This document shows, piece by piece, positions 53,013-53,124 of a stretch of DNA of 53,124 nucleotides. The stretch's first letter is position 1. Each line of letters begins with the position of its first letter. Source of the stretch: a bacterium (lineage in GTDB: Bacteria; SM23-31); the NCBI GenBank assembly GCA_028278455.1, contig JANQEH010000156.1, positions 1 through 53,124 of the forward strand, given 5' to 3'. The translations under genes were made by a program, and so were the position numbers. The notes beneath the pieces were generated by a model. The model was not told the DNA's origin. It did no database searches and worked only from the letters and a program-made list of their open reading frames with translations.

Positions 53013-53040
53013 TAAAGGGAGATTAGAACTCTGCCGATAA
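53013..53040 (+). promoter_or_regulatory. Sigma28 (FliA)-like promoter
   Basis: TAAA (53013-53016), then 16 bp, then GCCGATAA (53033-53040). The -10 box is identical to the classical FliA consensus, whose spacing is usually 15 bp after TAAA. It lies 19 bp before the start of the edge gene. Transcription would start near 53047 and keep the GGAGG ribosome site. Confidence 0.6.
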
Positions 53041-53059
53041 CAAAGGTGGAGGTAACGAT

Positions 53060-53124
53060 ATGAAAGTAAATCAAATAGCACAGTCAGTTCAGACTCAGCA
53101 GGTTCAGAAAAAAACCCGCAAACA
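53060..53124 (+). CDS. N-terminus of a small protein, possibly flagellar (partial)
   Basis: An ATG at 53060 with a strong GGTGGAGG site starts MKVNQIAQSVQTQQVQKK and runs off the window after 21 codons. The Gln-rich polar start and the FliA-like promoter suggest a late flagellar gene such as a FlaG- or FlgM-like protein, but too little is visible to name it. Confidence 0.6.
   Translation, partial: MKVNQIAQSVQTQQVQKKTRK

Noticed and set aside
1..53124. tRNA, rRNA, CRISPR array, insertion sequence or phage genes
   Set aside because: I looked for conserved RNA motifs, regularly spaced repeats, transposases and integrases and saw none; the only repeat-type elements are the short palindromes reported.

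Overview
The window (about 53 kb, AT-rich, roughly 38-40% GC by eye) looks like the chromosome of an uncultured Gram-negative bacterium. Most genes have good Shine-Dalgarno sequences. Several products carry Sec signal peptides. A FliG-like gene and a sigma28-like promoter suggest flagella. Large families of PadR-controlled FtsX/MacB-type permeases with a cytoplasmic prefix domain are, from memory, typical of Acidobacteriota/Aminicenantes-like and FCB-group lineages, but I cannot fix the phylum from sequence alone.

Region 1 (1-36.5 kb, nearly all minus strand) is an array of eleven large permeases (855-892 aa, one cut by the left edge) and seven small PadR-type regulators. It breaks into units that each begin with a PadR gene followed by one, two or three permeases: PadR1-perm1; PadR2-perm3-perm2; PadR3-perm4; PadR4-perm5; PadR5-perm6; PadR6-perm8-perm7; PadR7-perm11-perm10-perm9. 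PadR and permease genes overlap by ATGA in four units and lie 1-12 nt apart in the others. Upstream of at least five PadR genes there are repeated or paired inverted repeats with a different sequence in each unit, which look like regulator-specific autoregulatory operators. No ABC ATPase gene lies in the array or elsewhere in the window, so the permeases either borrow an ATPase in trans or work as orphans. Intrinsic terminators end two of the units. A serine hydrolase, a frameshifted secreted protein, a degenerate aldo/keto reductase-like gene, a REP-like element and a decayed retropepsin/SEC-C gene with a small partner are scattered through the array.

Region 2 (36.6-47.3 kb) is housekeeping and metabolism: a PadR-independent M20 peptidase-NhaC antiporter pair, divergent uvrA, a short FliG-like gene convergent with uvrA, a beta-carbonic anhydrase, a ThiF/MoeB-type E1-like enzyme and a secreted M28 peptidase with a long C-terminal extension.

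Region 3 (47.3-49.9 kb) is an AT-richer two-gene cassette (cytosolic alpha/beta hydrolase plus secreted protein of unknown function) bounded by terminators. Region 4 (49.9-53.1 kb) has two unrelated Na+-coupled glutamate/dicarboxylate-type carriers in tandem (DAACS and GltS families). At the right edge is the start of a small gene behind a sigma28-like promoter.

Taken together the window suggests a peptide/amino-acid user (M20 and M28 peptidases, two amino-acid carriers, Na+/H+ antiporter) with an unusually large, individually regulated set of envelope permeases.
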